DNA of 64,000 nt from Paractinoplanes polyasparticus (GTDB lineage Bacteria > Actinomycetota > Actinomycetes > Mycobacteriales > Micromonosporaceae). The first letter of the stretch is position 1. Each line of letters begins with the position of its first letter. The DNA is taken from NCBI RefSeq assembly GCF_019710575.1, contig NZ_JAHWFK010000001.1, positions 186,001 to 250,000 of the forward strand, in the 5' to 3' direction. The notes under the pieces are model-generated. The model did not search any database. It worked only from the letters and a program-made list of their open reading frames with translations, and was not told the DNA's origin. Shown here piece by piece: positions 51,289 through 59,674 of this stretch. Position numbers and translations under genes: made by a program.

Positions 51289-52496
51289 CGCGGCACGCGT
51301 GGATCGACGCTTCGGCCGGGATCGCGGGCGACATGCTGCTGGGGGCGCTGCTCGATGCGGGCGCGTCGCTCGGGGCGGTGCAGTCCGCGGTGGATGCCGT
51401 GTCGGGTGGGACGGTCCGGATCCGTACGCGGGAAGTGACCCGCGGCGGCCTGCGGGCGCTCAAGGCCGAGGTGGAACCCCTCGCCGGCGATCCGCCCCAC
51501 CGCACCTGGCACGACATCCGCGGCCTGCTGAAGAACGCGGACAAGGCCGCCGCCGTCTTCCGCCGCCTGGCCGAGGCCGAGGGCCGCGTGCACGGCATCG
51601 AGGCCGACGACGTGCACTTCCACGAGGTGGGCGCGCTGGACGCCATCGCCGACGTGGTCGGGTGCTGCGCGGCCCTGGACGACCTGGGCGTCACCACCGT
51701 CTCGGCCGGGCCGGTGGCGCTGGGCTCGGGCACCGTGCGATCCCGGCACGGCCGCCTGCCGGTGCCCGCGCCCGCCGTGGCCGAGCTGGCCAAGGGCTGG
51801 CAGGTCTCGGCCGGCGGCGACGGCGAGCTGGCCACGCCGACCGGGCTCGCCCTGCTGCGCACCTACGCCCACGCCTGCGAGCCGCTGCCGCCGATGACGC
51901 TCGACCTGGTCGGGGTCGGGGCCGGCGCCCGCGATCCGGCGGGGCACGCCAATGTCGTCCGGGTGCTGGTCGGCGCCGCGGAAGGGGGCACCGCCACCGA
52001 GCCGGAGAAGACGGAGCAGACGGCGGTGCTGCTCGAGGCCAACGTCGACGATCTCGATCCGCGGTTGTGGCCGGGGATCCTGGCGGCGCTGCTGCACCGG
52101 GGCGCGTCGGACGCGTGGCTGGTGCCGATCGTGATGAAGAAGGGCCGCCCGGCCCACACGCTGAGCGTGCTCTGCCCGCCGGCGCTGGCCGACACGCTGC
52201 GCGAGCAGATCTTCCGGGACACCAGCACGCTCGGGATCCGCCACAGCCCGTACGGGAAGGTGGCTCTGGACCGGGGTTTCGCCGACGTGACCGTGGGCGA
52301 CACCCGCGTGGTGGTCAAGGTCGCCCACCGCGACGGGGTCATCCTGCAGGTCATGCCCGAGTTCGAGGACGTCGCCGCGCTGGCCCGCCGCCAGGACAGG
52401 CCGGAGCGGCTCGTCCTCCAGGACGCCCTGGCCGCCGCGCTGGACGCCGGTCTGGTCGTGGGAGCCGAGCTAGCCGTGCACCTCCGACCCTCGTAG
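51285..52496 (+). CDS. larC: LarC-type nickel insertase (single frame)
   Basis: A 403-residue protein starting R-H-A-W-I-D-A-S-A-G-I-A-G-D-M-L-L, the family signature, with H-F-H-E-V-G-A-L-D-A-I-A-D near 118-130 and E-A-N-V-D-D-L-D-P near 255. LarC uses CTP to place nickel in the pincer nucleotide. In lactobacilli larC is split and needs a ribosomal frameshift; here one uninterrupted frame covers both parts. GTG 51285 overlaps the larB stop. The 3' end overlaps the convergent reductase gene by 27 bases. Confidence 0.95.
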   Translation: MTRHAWIDASAGIAGDMLLGALLDAGASLGAVQSAVDAVSGGTVRIRTREVTRGGLRALKAEVEPLAGDPPHRTWHDIRGLLKNADKAAAVFRRLAEAEGRVHGIEADDVHFHEVGALDAIADVVGCCAALDDLGVTTVSAGPVALGSGTVRSRHGRLPVPAPAVAELAKGWQVSAGGDGELATPTGLALLRTYAHACEPLPPMTLDLVGVGAGARDPAGHANVVRVLVGAAEGGTATEPEKTEQTAVLLEANVDDLDPRLWPGILAALLHRGASDAWLVPIVMKKGRPAHTLSVLCPPALADTLREQIFRDTSTLGIRHSPYGKVALDRGFADVTVGDTRVVVKVAHRDGVILQVMPEFEDVAALARRQDRPERLVLQDALAAALDAGLVVGAELAVHLRPS

Positions 52497-53690
52497 CAGG
52501 CTCTCGGTCCCGGCGATCAGCTCGGTGTCGCCGTCGAGCTCGGGTGCCAGCAGGGTGAGGACGTCACGGACCGAACCCGCGCTGGAGACGTACGGCGCCG
52601 CGCCCGCATCCGCGACCGGCGCTCCGGAACCACGCAGGTGGTCGATCCACGCCGCCAGGATCCGCGCGGAACCGGTCGCCCGGCGGCCGGCCTTCCGTTC
52701 GGCGCGCAGCACCGGAAGCACCCGGATCGGGATCTTCTGCGAGCCGTCGGCGGCGATCTGGGCCAGGGTGTGGCGGATGCGCGGGTTGGCGAAGCGCTCG
52801 ATCAGCGCCGCGCGGTAGGCGGTGAGCTCGTCCGCGGGCAGGGGCACGTGCCGGCACGCCTCGTCCCACCACTCGTCGAGCCAGGCGCGGCACTGCGGGT
52901 CGGCCACGGCGGCGGCCACCGTCTCGTGGCCGAGCGCGCTGCCGGCGTACGCCAGCAGGGAATGCCCGCCGTTGAGCAGCAGCAGCTTGCGGGTCTCGTG
53001 CGGCACCACGTCGTCGACGAAGCGGGCGCCGCCCCGCTCCCAGGCCGGGCGACCCGCGGGGAACTCGCCGCTGAGGATCCACTCGGTGTACGGCTCGGTG
53101 ATGACCGGCACGGCGTCGGCGCCACCCACCTCGCGTACGTCGGCGGGTGTCGTCCGAGGGGTGATGCGGTCGACCATCGTGGCCACGAAGGAGACGTTGC
53201 CGGTGATCCACTCGTCGAGCGCCGGATCGAGGCGGGCGGCCAGGTCGTGGACCACGCGGGCGGTCACCTCGCCGTTGCCGGGCAGGTTGTCGCACGAGAC
53301 GACGGCGATCGGGCCGGAACCGGCCAGCCGGCGCGCGGAGAGCCCGGCGACGAGGCGGTCCGCGACGACGCCGTCGGGAGCGTAGGCGGCCTCGGTCATG
53401 GTGATCGTCACGACCGCGACGGCCGGATCGGCGACCAGCGAACGCCACGTGGCGGCGTCGCTGCCGGGATACGCGGCCACCACCGAGGTCTGCACCTGAA
53501 GATCGTCGGAGTCGGGTCCCCGTACGACGAGGGTGTAGCGCCCGTCCTGCCGGGTCAGCGTCTCGGCCAGCCCGGCCGAGCGCCCGGTGAAGGCGGCGAT
53601 CCCCCACTCGTCGTCGAAGCCGGTGTACCAGGCCTGGTGGGCGCGGAAGAAACCGCCGAGCCCGAGGTGGACGATGCGGACGGCTCTCAC
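52470..53690 (-). CDS. uxuB: Mannitol dehydrogenase-family oxidoreductase, probable fructuronate reductase
   Basis: A 406-residue polyol dehydrogenase of the long-chain family. The N-terminal Rossmann motif is H-L-G-L-G-G-F-F-R-A-H-Q at 8-19, the D-N-L-P-G-N-G motif near 145-151 and the catalytic K-L-L-L-L-N-G-G-H-S segment near 235-245. It transfers hydride between NAD(H) and sugar acids or polyols. Next to uxaC and overlapping it (GTGA), the expected reaction is D-fructuronate to D-mannonate. Symbol is by context: mannitol or arabinitol dehydrogenases look similar. Slightly short for UxuB (about 480) because of a trimmed C-terminus. Confidence 0.78.
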   Translation of the reverse strand: MRAVRIVHLGLGGFFRAHQAWYTGFDDEWGIAAFTGRSAGLAETLTRQDGRYTLVVRGPDSDDLQVQTSVVAAYPGSDAATWRSLVADPAVAVVTITMTEAAYAPDGVVADRLVAGLSARRLAGSGPIAVVSCDNLPGNGEVTARVVHDLAARLDPALDEWITGNVSFVATMVDRITPRTTPADVREVGGADAVPVITEPYTEWILSGEFPAGRPAWERGGARFVDDVVPHETRKLLLLNGGHSLLAYAGSALGHETVAAAVADPQCRAWLDEWWDEACRHVPLPADELTAYRAALIERFANPRIRHTLAQIAADGSQKIPIRVLPVLRAERKAGRRATGSARILAAWIDHLRGSGAPVADAGAAPYVSSAGSVRDVLTLLAPELDGDTELIAGTESLLRGSEVHG

Positions 53691-55084
53691 AGCTTGAACA
53701 CCTCGCGCGGCTGGGTGACGACCAGGCCGGTCAGGGTGTCCAGGGCCTCGTCCTCGTCGAGGCGGTGCTCGGCGACCAGACCGGCCAGGAAACCGGCGTC
53801 GAGGCGACGGGACATGTCGTGGCGGGCCGGGATCGAGCAGAACGCCCGGGTGTCGTCGATGAAGCCGGACAGCCGGCTGAACCCGGCGATCTCGGTGACC
53901 GCCTGCTGGTAGCGGCGGATCTCGCTCGGATTGTCGAGAAACCACCACGGCGCTCCGGCGTACACCGAGGGGTAGAACCCGGCCAGCGGCGCGATCTCGC
54001 GGCTGTAGACGTCCGGGTCGACGGTGAACAGCACGAGATGCAGGTTCGGGTGGGTGCCGAAGCGGTCGAGCAGCGGCTGCAACGCCGCGGTCAGCTCGAG
54101 CGCGACCGGGATGTCGTGGCCGGTGTCGGGACCGTGGGCGGCCAGCGTGGCCGGGTGGTGGTTGCGCCAGATGCCGGGGTGCAGTGTCATCACCAGGCCG
54201 TCGTCGCAGGACATGCGGGCCATCTCGAAGGTCATGTGCCGGCGGAACGCGAGGGCCTCGCGCGGGGTGACCGTGCCGGCCAGCGCCGAGCGGTAGATGC
54301 GCTCGGCCTCGCGGATGTCGAGCGGTTCCGTACCGGCGTCGACGTGCCCGTGGTCGGCCGAGACCGCGCCGAGCGAGATGAAGTAGCGCCGCCGCTCCTC
54401 GAGCGCCGCGATGTACCCCGCGTAGTCGCCGACGTCGCCGCCGAGCTCCTTGACCAGCTCGGCCCAGCCCGGCCGGCCGGCTTCGAGGTAGCGGTCGGGC
54501 CGGAACGTCGGCGCGATGCGGGTGGCGATCGACTCGTCCTCGCGCAGCGCGCGGTGGGTGGCCAGATCGTCGGCCGGGTCGTCGGTCGTCGCCAGGAACG
54601 CGATGTCGAAACGCTCGAGGAGCGCCCGCGGCCGGTGGCTGTCCCGGCCGAGCTGCTCGGCGATCTGATCGTAAAGAGCATCGGCATTGTGCGCCGTTGG
54701 CCGTTCGCTCACCCCGAAGACGTCCGCCAAGGACGACTCGAACCAGAAACGGACGGGCGTGCCGCGCAGAAGTTGCCAATTCGCGCAGAACAACCGCCAC
54801 GCCTCGCGCGCCCGCGGCTCCGGCAGCGGCCCCTCCCCCACGCCGAGGTCGGTCAGCGACACTCCGCCCGAGTGCAACAGCCGCGTCACGTAGTGATCGG
54901 GCTGGATGAACAGCGAAGCCGGGTCGACGAAGGGACGGTCGTCCAGGATCAGGCGCGGATCGACGTGCCCGTGCGGACTGATGATCGGCAGTCCCTGAAC
55001 CTCGGCGTAGAGGCGGCGGGCGATCGACCGGACTCCGGGATCGGCAGGTAGGAGCCGGTCGGGGTGCAACGTCAGGGCAGCCAT
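53687..55084 (-). CDS. uxaC: Glucuronate (uronate) isomerase
   Basis: A 465-residue uronate isomerase of the amidohydrolase superfamily. Signature parts are L-P-I-I-S-P-H-G-H-V-D-P near 32-43 (metal-binding H-x-H), W-F-E-S-S-L-A-D-V-F-G near 108, F-R-P-D near 183, H-P-G-I-W-R-N-H near 291-298 and the late W-W-F-L-D-N-P-S and F-I-D-D-T-R-A-F motifs. It converts D-glucuronate to D-fructuronate (and galacturonate to tagaturonate). ATG 55084 is preferred over ATG 55099. It is divergent from the sugar importer, with a large operator palindrome between them, and overlaps the downstream reductase gene. Confidence 0.93.
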   Translation of the reverse strand: MAALTLHPDRLLPADPGVRSIARRLYAEVQGLPIISPHGHVDPRLILDDRPFVDPASLFIQPDHYVTRLLHSGGVSLTDLGVGEGPLPEPRAREAWRLFCANWQLLRGTPVRFWFESSLADVFGVSERPTAHNADALYDQIAEQLGRDSHRPRALLERFDIAFLATTDDPADDLATHRALREDESIATRIAPTFRPDRYLEAGRPGWAELVKELGGDVGDYAGYIAALEERRRYFISLGAVSADHGHVDAGTEPLDIREAERIYRSALAGTVTPREALAFRRHMTFEMARMSCDDGLVMTLHPGIWRNHHPATLAAHGPDTGHDIPVALELTAALQPLLDRFGTHPNLHLVLFTVDPDVYSREIAPLAGFYPSVYAGAPWWFLDNPSEIRRYQQAVTEIAGFSRLSGFIDDTRAFCSIPARHDMSRRLDAGFLAGLVAEHRLDEDEALDTLTGLVVTQPREVFKL

Positions 55085-55116
55085 GCGCCCGAGCCTCATC
55101 GGCCGGACGCGGCGCT

Positions 55117-55174
55117 GGCAATGAGTTGCCAGTTGTTGCCGTCACGGCGCGGCAACAACTGGCAACTCGTTGCG
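55117..55174. promoter_or_regulatory. Large LacI-type operator palindrome between uxaC and the importer operon
   Basis: GAGTTGCCAGTTGTTGCCG (55123-55141) and its exact reverse complement (55150-55168) flank an 8-base centre; the arms extend to 24 bases (55118-55141, 55150-55173) with one mismatch. Within it, GGCAA-N4-TTGCC at 55117-55130 and GGCAA-N4-TTGCG at 55161-55174 are LacI-type sites on both sides. It lies 33 bases before uxaC and 71 before the binding-protein gene, so one repressor could govern both directions. Confidence 0.7.
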
Positions 55175-55244
55175 CGCAGGTTAACGGGCGGCACAGAGTG
55201 ACCCCGATCACTGCCTCCGGCTAGCAGCTCAGAGGAGACCTTTC

Positions 55245-56573
55245 ATGAACTCGAAGAAGCTTATGGCGCTGGCCGGTGTGACGGCTCTGGCGCTGGCATC
55301 GGCCGCCTGCGGTGGCGGCGACGAAGGCGGCGGGGGCGGCGACGGCAAGACGCTGAACGTGCTGATCGCGGCCAACACCCAGTACCCCGACGAATTCGCG
55401 GCGTGGCAGAAGGACATCAGCACCAAGTTCAAGGCGGCTACCGGGGCCGAGGTGAAGTTCGAGACCTTCGCCAGCGCCAACGACGAGCTGACGAAGATCC
55501 AGACCTCGGTGGTGTCGGGCTCCGGCCCGGACGTCTACGCGGTCGGCACGACGTTCACCCCCACCGCCTACTCGACCGGCGCCTTCGTGAAGCTGGGCGA
55601 CGAGGAGTGGAACAAGATCGGCGGCAAGGACAAGTTCAACCCGGCCACGCTCGGCATCTCGGGACCCGACGAGCAGAACCAGGTCGGCATCCCGTGGGTC
55701 AGCCGGCCGTTCGTCATGGCCTACAACACCGACATGCTCAAGGCGGCCGGCATCGACAAACCGGCGACCACCTGGGACGAGCTGGGTCAGCAGGCCAAGC
55801 AGATGACCAAGGGCGACGAGTACGGGCTGGCGATCGCCTACAAGGACAACTTCGACCCGTGGAAGTTCGTCTGGGGCATGTCCGTGCAGGCCGGCAACCC
55901 GCTGGTCGACGGCAAGACGGCCAAGCTGCAGGACCCGAAGGTGCAGAAGGCGTACGACACCTACTTCGGCTGGCTGACCCGCGACAAGGTGGTCGACCCG
56001 GCCGCCGTGGGCTGGACCAACCCGCAGGCGGTGGCCGCGTTCGCCAAGGGCAAGACCGGCTACTTCATGCTGACCACGCCGACCGCGATCAACTCGCTGG
56101 AACAGGGCGCGGTCAAGGGCAAGTGGAAGTTCGCGCTGCTGCCGACCGTGCCGCCCGGCGCGACCAGCCGCCCGTCGAACGGGGTCGAGGCGGCCAGCAT
56201 CCTCTCCGGCGACAACCTGCTGGTGGCCGACTACTCCAAGAACAAGGACCTGGCCTTCGAGTACGTCAAGCTGGTGACCGACCAGGAGACGCAGCTCGAC
56301 TACTACAAGAAGTTCGGCAACCTGCCGGCCAACGCGGCCGCGCTGCAGACACTGTCGTCGGACCCGCAGCTGGGCCCGGTGACCGAGGCGGCCAAGAAGT
56401 CGGTGGCCACGCCGTTCACCGGCGCCTGGGGTGACATCCAGCTCGCGCTGACCAACGTGGCCGTGCAGTCGCTGCCCGACCTGGGCAAGGGCTCGATCAG
56501 CACCCAGCAGATCGACGCCCGGATCGCCGACGCCCAGAAGTCGGCCCAGACCGCGCTGGATCGGGCCAAGTAG
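55245..56573 (+). CDS. Sugar ABC transporter substrate-binding lipoprotein (family 1)
   Basis: A 442-residue lipoprotein: K-K start, hydrophobic core and lipobox S-A-A-C with Cys22, then a glycine-rich linker. The mature domain has the family 1 pattern (P-D-V-Y-A-V-G-T near 100, P-W-V-S-R-P-F-V-M-A-Y-N-T near 150, T-T-W-D-E-L near 177, G-K-T-G-Y-F-M-L near 268), the type that binds oligosaccharides, glycosides or polyols. AGAGGAGA precedes the ATG. It begins a nine-gene run including permeases, oxidoreductases, isomerases and a LarA homologue; start and operator layout suggest induction by a sugar acid or related ligand. Confidence 0.92.
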   Translation: MNSKKLMALAGVTALALASAACGGGDEGGGGGDGKTLNVLIAANTQYPDEFAAWQKDISTKFKAATGAEVKFETFASANDELTKIQTSVVSGSGPDVYAVGTTFTPTAYSTGAFVKLGDEEWNKIGGKDKFNPATLGISGPDEQNQVGIPWVSRPFVMAYNTDMLKAAGIDKPATTWDELGQQAKQMTKGDEYGLAIAYKDNFDPWKFVWGMSVQAGNPLVDGKTAKLQDPKVQKAYDTYFGWLTRDKVVDPAAVGWTNPQAVAAFAKGKTGYFMLTTPTAINSLEQGAVKGKWKFALLPTVPPGATSRPSNGVEAASILSGDNLLVADYSKNKDLAFEYVKLVTDQETQLDYYKKFGNLPANAAALQTLSSDPQLGPVTEAAKKSVATPFTGAWGDIQLALTNVAVQSLPDLGKGSISTQQIDARIADAQKSAQTALDRAK

Positions 56574-57518
56574 ATGACCATCCTCGCCCGGCCGCCGGAG
56601 GAGACGACGGCCAAGAAGGAACAGCGCCGCCGGGGCGTGACCGAGCGACAGCGTCCGCTGTGGCTGCTCACGCCGGGCGGGGTCCTGATGGTCCTGGTCA
56701 TCCTGATTCCGCTGGCCGTGGCCCTGTGGATCTCGCTGATCGACCTGGACCAGTACACGCTGCGCCGCTGGGTCGAGGCGCCGTTCATCGGGCTGGACAA
56801 CTTCGTCGAGTCGTTCAGCTCGGGGCTGCTCAACTCGATCTGGATCAGCGTGTCGTTCGCGGTGCTCTCCACGATCGCGACCGTGCCCATCGGCATCGCG
56901 GCCGCGCTGGTCACCCAGAACAAGTACCGGGGGCGCGGCCTGGTGCGAGCGGTGTTCCTCATCCCGTACGTGTTGCCGTCGTTCGTGGTGGCGACGGTGT
57001 GGCGCACGATGCTGCAGCCGGACGGGGTCGTCAACGCCTGGCTGTCGAAGGTGGGCATCGAGGGCGGCCTGTGGCTGACCGGCCCCCGCTCGTACTGGGC
57101 GCTGATCCTGGTCGAGATCTGGGCCGCCTGGCCGTTCATCTATCTGATGGCGCTGGCCGCGCTGCAGTCGGTCGACAACGAGGTGCACGAGGCGTCAGCC
57201 GTCGACGGGGCGCCGTGGTGGCCCAAGCTGCGCCGGGTGATCCTGCCCTACCTGCGCGGGCCGGTGCTGCTGGCCTGCCTGCTGGCCACGCTCAACCACA
57301 TCAACAACTTCACGTTGCCGTTCGTCCTGTTCGGGGCGCCCGCGCCGGAGGACGTCAACGTGATGCCCATGATCGTCTACGTGACCAGCTTCCAGAGCCT
57401 GCGGTTCGGGTTGAGCGCGGCCATGGCCGTGCTGTCCCTGGTGCTGATCGCCATCCCGCTGTTCGTCTATCTGCGGGCCGTGCGCCTGGACGTGCACGAG
57501 GAAGGAGCTCGGCGATGA
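56574..57518 (+). CDS. Sugar ABC transporter permease 1
   Basis: A 314-residue permease with six helices. The cytoplasmic coupling loop is the expected E-A-S-A-V-D-G-A-P-W-W-P-K-L-R-R-V-I-L-P near 215-234. The N-terminal 35 residues are basic. It starts directly after the binding-protein stop and its own stop overlaps a short frame that spaces it from the second permease. No ATPase gene follows, which is normal for CUT1 importers of actinomycetes that borrow a shared MsiK-type ATPase. Confidence 0.92.
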   Translation: MTILARPPEETTAKKEQRRRGVTERQRPLWLLTPGGVLMVLVILIPLAVALWISLIDLDQYTLRRWVEAPFIGLDNFVESFSSGLLNSIWISVSFAVLSTIATVPIGIAAALVTQNKYRGRGLVRAVFLIPYVLPSFVVATVWRTMLQPDGVVNAWLSKVGIEGGLWLTGPRSYWALILVEIWAAWPFIYLMALAALQSVDNEVHEASAVDGAPWWPKLRRVILPYLRGPVLLACLLATLNHINNFTLPFVLFGAPAPEDVNVMPMIVYVTSFQSLRFGLSAAMAVLSLVLIAIPLFVYLRAVRLDVHEEGARR

Positions 57519-57586
57519 CCGACTGCACCGGAGTGAGCGAAGCAGTCGCAGGGCCAGGAGGGCACGTCCAGGAGGTACAGCAATGA
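57515..57586 (+). CDS. Very short coupled frame between permeases (doubtful)
   Basis: A 23-codon frame with ATGA overlaps at both ends joins the two permease genes in phase with each boundary. Its 3' part contains the AGGAGG ribosome site of the next gene, so it may only be spacer that happens to stay open, or a leader that couples translation. No resemblance to known peptides. Confidence 0.25.
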   Translation: MTDCTGVSEAVAGPGGHVQEVQQ

Positions 57587-58452
57587 GCACCTCCGCTTCC
57601 ACCGAGGCCACCCGGTTGCTGCCGCGCTGGCTGCTCATCACGATGACCGCGCTGCTGGTCACGATGGTGCTGGTGCCGGTGCTCTACATCGTGCTGGCCT
57701 CGCTCAACAGCGACGTGGGCGTGGCCAGCGGCGAGTACTGGCCGAGTTCGTTCAGCCTGGACAGCTACACCCGGATCTGGACCACGGCCGACCTGTCCAC
57801 CGGCATCATGAACAGCCTGATCGTCTGCGCGTTCACCGCGGTCGCCTCGGCCCTGCTGGGCACGACCACGGCGTACGTGCTGGTCCGCTACACGTTCCTC
57901 GGGCGGCTGACGATCCTGCGCGGGCTGGTCGGCCTGCAGAGCATCCCGGGCACCCTGATGCTGCTGCCGGTGTTCGTGCTGTTCTCGTCGGCCGGCAACT
58001 ACCTGGGGCTTACCGTGATCGGCACCCGGTGGGGTCTGTTCGTGGCCTACCTGACGTTCGCCCTGCCGTTCTCGACCTGGGTGATGGTCACCTACCTGCG
58101 CGGGCTGCCGCGCGAACTGGAGGAGGCCGCCCGCACCGAGGGCGCCTCCACGCTGGTCATCCTATGGAAGATCATCTTCCCGCTGAGCCTGCCCGCGATC
58201 GTCGTGTCCGGCATCTTCGCGTTCCTGCTCGGGTGGAACGACGTGTTGTTCGCTTCCGTGCTCACTCGGCCGGAAACGCACACAGCCGCTGTCGCTCTGC
58301 AGATTTTCGGTTCGCAGCAGGAGGGCGGCGCGTTGCCGGTCTATTCGCAGATGATGGCCGCGGCGCTGATCTGTGCGGCCCCGGTCGTGCTGCTGTACCT
58401 GGCCTTCCAGCGCTACCTGGTGGGTGGCCTGACCGCGGGCAGCGTCAAATGA
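57583..58452 (+). CDS. Sugar ABC transporter permease 2
   Basis: A 289-residue permease with six helices and the coupling loop E-L-E-E-A-A-R-T-E-G-A-S-T-L-V-I-L-W-K-I-I-F-P-L near 178-200, forming the heterodimer with permease 1. AGGAGG lies ten bases before the ATG. Its stop overlaps the ATG of the nonapeptide-repeat frame. The pair should import the ligand captured by the lipoprotein, probably a uronate-containing sugar or related polyol. Confidence 0.92.
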   Translation: MSTSASTEATRLLPRWLLITMTALLVTMVLVPVLYIVLASLNSDVGVASGEYWPSSFSLDSYTRIWTTADLSTGIMNSLIVCAFTAVASALLGTTTAYVLVRYTFLGRLTILRGLVGLQSIPGTLMLLPVFVLFSSAGNYLGLTVIGTRWGLFVAYLTFALPFSTWVMVTYLRGLPRELEEAARTEGASTLVILWKIIFPLSLPAIVVSGIFAFLLGWNDVLFASVLTRPETHTAAVALQIFGSQQEGGALPVYSQMMAAALICAAPVVLLYLAFQRYLVGGLTAGSVK

Positions 58453-58727
58453 GCGAAACGCGCAACGAGCGCAGGCCGAACGGACTGCGCAACGAACGCC
58501 AGCTGAGCGAAACGCGCAACGAACGCCGACCGAACGAACCACGCAACAAGCGCCGGCTGAGCGGACCGTGCAACGGACGCCGGCTGAACGGGCCGTGCAA
58601 CGGACGCCGGCTGAACGGGCCGTGCAACGGACGCCGGCTGAGCGGACCGTGCAACGGACGCCGGCTGAACGGGCCGTGCAACGGACGCCGGTCGGACGGA
58701 CCGCGGAACACGGGGTGCGGGCGATGA
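58449..58727 (+). CDS. Nonapeptide-repeat frame coupled to both neighbours
   Basis: A 92-residue frame built from tandem 27-base units, protein unit [LR]-[NS]-G-P-C-N-G-R-R. The first three or four units are diverged (E-T-R-N-E-R-R-P-N type), the middle five nearly identical. It is basic and cysteine-bearing with no hydrophobic core, signal or known domain. Its ATG overlaps the permease stop and its stop overlaps the next ATG, so ribosomes moving along the operon would be expected to translate it. Because the unit is a multiple of three, other frames are open as well, including one in phase with the next gene; protein status is therefore uncertain. Confidence 0.45.
   Translation: MSETRNERRPNGLRNERQLSETRNERRPNEPRNKRRLSGPCNGRRLNGPCNGRRLNGPCNGRRLSGPCNGRRLNGPCNGRRSDGPRNTGCGR
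58479..58698 (+). repeat. 27-bp tandem array inside the importer operon
   Basis: About eight consecutive units of 27 bases; the commonest is AACGGGCCGTGCAACGG followed by ACGCCGGCTG. Two variants (AACGGG and AGCGGA openings) alternate, and the most 5' and 3' units are the most diverged, typical of an array that expands in its middle. A lone 14-base piece, TGCAACGGACGCCG, recurs at 63907-63920. Confidence 0.85.
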
Positions 58728-59662
58728 CGGCGCCGCGGGTGGCTCTGATCGGGCCCGGCACCGTGTCGGTCGTGCATCTGGCGGCGATCGAGAAGCTCGG
58801 TGCCGAACTCGCCGGCGTGTGCGACTCGTCGCGCGACCACCGCGCGTTTCTGGACGAGGTGCGGCCGGAAGTCGTCCATATCTGCACGCCGCATGACCGG
58901 CACGTGCAGATCGCGCGGGACGCCCTTGAGCGAGGCGTGCATGTTCTGCTCGAGAAGCCGGTCGCGCACACGGTCGAGCAGGCCGAGCTGCTCGTCGCGG
59001 CAGCCAAGGACCACCCGTCGGTGAAGATCGGCGTCTGCCTGCAGAACCGCTACAACCCGACCAGCCGGGCCGCCCGCGAGATCCTGCTGAGCGGCGAACT
59101 CGGGAGGGTGATCGGCGCCTCGGCCAGTGTGCTGTGGCACCGGGACGCGGCGTACTACGACGCTCGTCCGTGGCGTTCGGTGCGCGAACGGGCCGGCGGC
59201 GGCGTGCTCATCAATCAGGCCATCCACACGCTCGACCTCGTGCAGTGGCTGGTCGGCGACGTCGTCGCGGCGACCGGGCACGCCGGGCGCTACGGCGGCC
59301 TGCCCGGCGACGTCGAGGACACCGCGCACCTGATGCTCGACCACGCCGGCGGCGCGCGCAGCGTCTTCTTCGCCACGGTCACCAACGCCGTCGACTCGCC
59401 GGTGACCCTCGAGATCGTCGCCGAGCGGGGAACCCTGCTGCTGCGGGGCGACCTCACCGTCGCGTACGCCGACGGCCGCACCGAGACGATCGCCGAGCTG
59501 GCCCCCGGCGGCGCCGGGCGCTCGTACTGGGGCGCCTCGCACGAACTGCTGATCGCCGACTTCTACCGCTCGCTGAGCGACCCCGAGCCGTTCCCGATCG
59601 GGCCGCAGGAGGCGCTGGCGGCCCAGCGCCTGATCGACGAGATCTATCGAACCACCAGCTGA
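58724..59662 (+). CDS. Gfo/Idh/MocA-family oxidoreductase 1
   Basis: A 312-residue dehydrogenase. The Rossmann motif is V-A-L-I-G-P-G-T-V-S near 6-15, the family E-K-P is at about 83-85 (L-L-E-K-P-V-A-H-T), and the catalytic-helix segment reads G-G-G-V-L-I-N-Q-A-I-H-T-L-D near 158-171, with His as expected. It oxidises or reduces a sugar or cyclitol with NAD(P). ATG 58724 overlaps the repeat frame stop; an in-frame reading through the 27-bp array would extend it but lacks homology. Works presumably with the isomerases and second dehydrogenase downstream. Confidence 0.9.
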   Translation: MTAPRVALIGPGTVSVVHLAAIEKLGAELAGVCDSSRDHRAFLDEVRPEVVHICTPHDRHVQIARDALERGVHVLLEKPVAHTVEQAELLVAAAKDHPSVKIGVCLQNRYNPTSRAAREILLSGELGRVIGASASVLWHRDAAYYDARPWRSVRERAGGGVLINQAIHTLDLVQWLVGDVVAATGHAGRYGGLPGDVEDTAHLMLDHAGGARSVFFATVTNAVDSPVTLEIVAERGTLLLRGDLTVAYADGRTETIAELAPGGAGRSYWGASHELLIADFYRSLSDPEPFPIGPQEALAAQRLIDEIYRTTS

Positions 59663-59674
59663 AGGGCACCGCCG

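Noticed and set aside
55118..55173. Intrinsic terminator between uxaC and the importer
   Set aside because: It lies between divergent start codons, where no transcript needs to end, and has no U-run; operator is a better reading.
58479..58698. CRISPR array
   Set aside because: Head-to-tail 27-bp units without spacers; a simple tandem repeat.
58568..58723. N-terminal extension of Gfo/Idh oxidoreductase 1 through the 27-bp array in a second open phase
   Set aside because: The Rossmann fold begins right after ATG 58724, which overlaps the previous stop; an extension would add repeats with no counterpart in the family. Not fully excluded.
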